A stretch of 5,160 nt of DNA from Thermoprotei archaeon (GTDB lineage Archaea > Thermoproteota > Thermoprotei > QMSL01 > B3-G16), in contig QMSL01000105.1 in assembly GCA_003649665.1 (NCBI GenBank), positions 1 through 5,160 on the forward strand, written 5' to 3'. This document shows, in pieces, positions 5,147 to 5,160 of the stretch. Below the pieces are notes generated by a model that did no database searches, was not told the origin of the DNA, and saw only the letters and a program-made list of their open reading frames with translations. Numbering within the stretch: position 1 is the stretch's first letter; each line of letters opens with the position of its first letter. The translations under genes and the position numbers were made by a program.

Positions 5147-5160
5147 TATGCAAATGCATC
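5147..5160 (+). repeat. Dyad motif TATGCAAATGCATC, copy 2
   Basis: This is an exact 14-base repeat of 3947-3960 with the same ATGCA-AA-TGCAT dyad (arms 5148-5152 and 5155-5159). It starts five bases after the TAG of the M24 gene. The window ends at its last base, so whether a promoter follows cannot be seen, and the repeat may be longer. Confidence 0.7.

Noticed and set aside
1..5160. CRISPR arrays, insertion sequences, integrase genes, toxin-antitoxin or defence modules
   Set aside because: No regularly spaced repeats, transposase or recombinase motifs, or small paired genes are visible on either strand. The tRNA carries no attachment-site duplication at its 3' end within the window.

Overview
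The window is typical of a thermophilic archaeon, most likely from the Thermoproteota (crenarchaeal) side. The AT-rich genes use many ATA, AGA and AGG codons. Promoters look like TATA boxes about 25 bp before short or absent leaders. The single tRNA is very GC-rich and, as I read it, has an encoded CCA and an intron away from the usual anticodon-loop site, a pattern best known from Thermoproteales-type archaea. I cannot name a genus.

Layout: (1) 13-142, minus strand: a tRNA-Glu(CTC) gene interrupted by a 52-nt insertion next to its 5' acceptor strand, read here as a non-canonical intron. (2) 143-196: a 54-bp divergent promoter region. (3) 197-742, plus: an inosine/xanthosine triphosphatase (YjjX/DUF84 family), which removes damaged purine nucleotides. 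(4) 739-1728, minus: a core cobalamin-independent-type methionine synthase (MetE C-terminal domain only) with all four zinc ligands. Its stop codon overlaps that of the preceding gene. (5) 1729-1774: a 46-bp divergent promoter region. (6) 1775-2953, plus: a 12-TM-type major facilitator transporter of unknown substrate, followed by a T-rich terminator. (7) 3049-3942, plus: a basic, probably all-helical protein that I do not recognise, behind an unusually long leader. (8) 4029-5141, plus: an M24 (creatinase/prolidase fold) protein that has lost most of its metal ligands.

The genes do not form an obvious pathway. Each seems to have its own promoter, so this is a run of single-gene units rather than an operon. 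The link most worth following is a 14-bp sequence, TATGCAAATGCATC, containing a 5-2-5 dyad. It occurs exactly twice, 4-5 bp after the stop codons of the two consecutive plus-strand genes in the right-hand part. It could be an operator for the gene that follows each copy, or a 3'-end element.

The most unusual structural feature is the tRNA-Glu insertion. It begins with a copy of the tRNA's own 5' flank (9-bp direct repeat) and ends with a copy of four acceptor-stem bases (CCGG).
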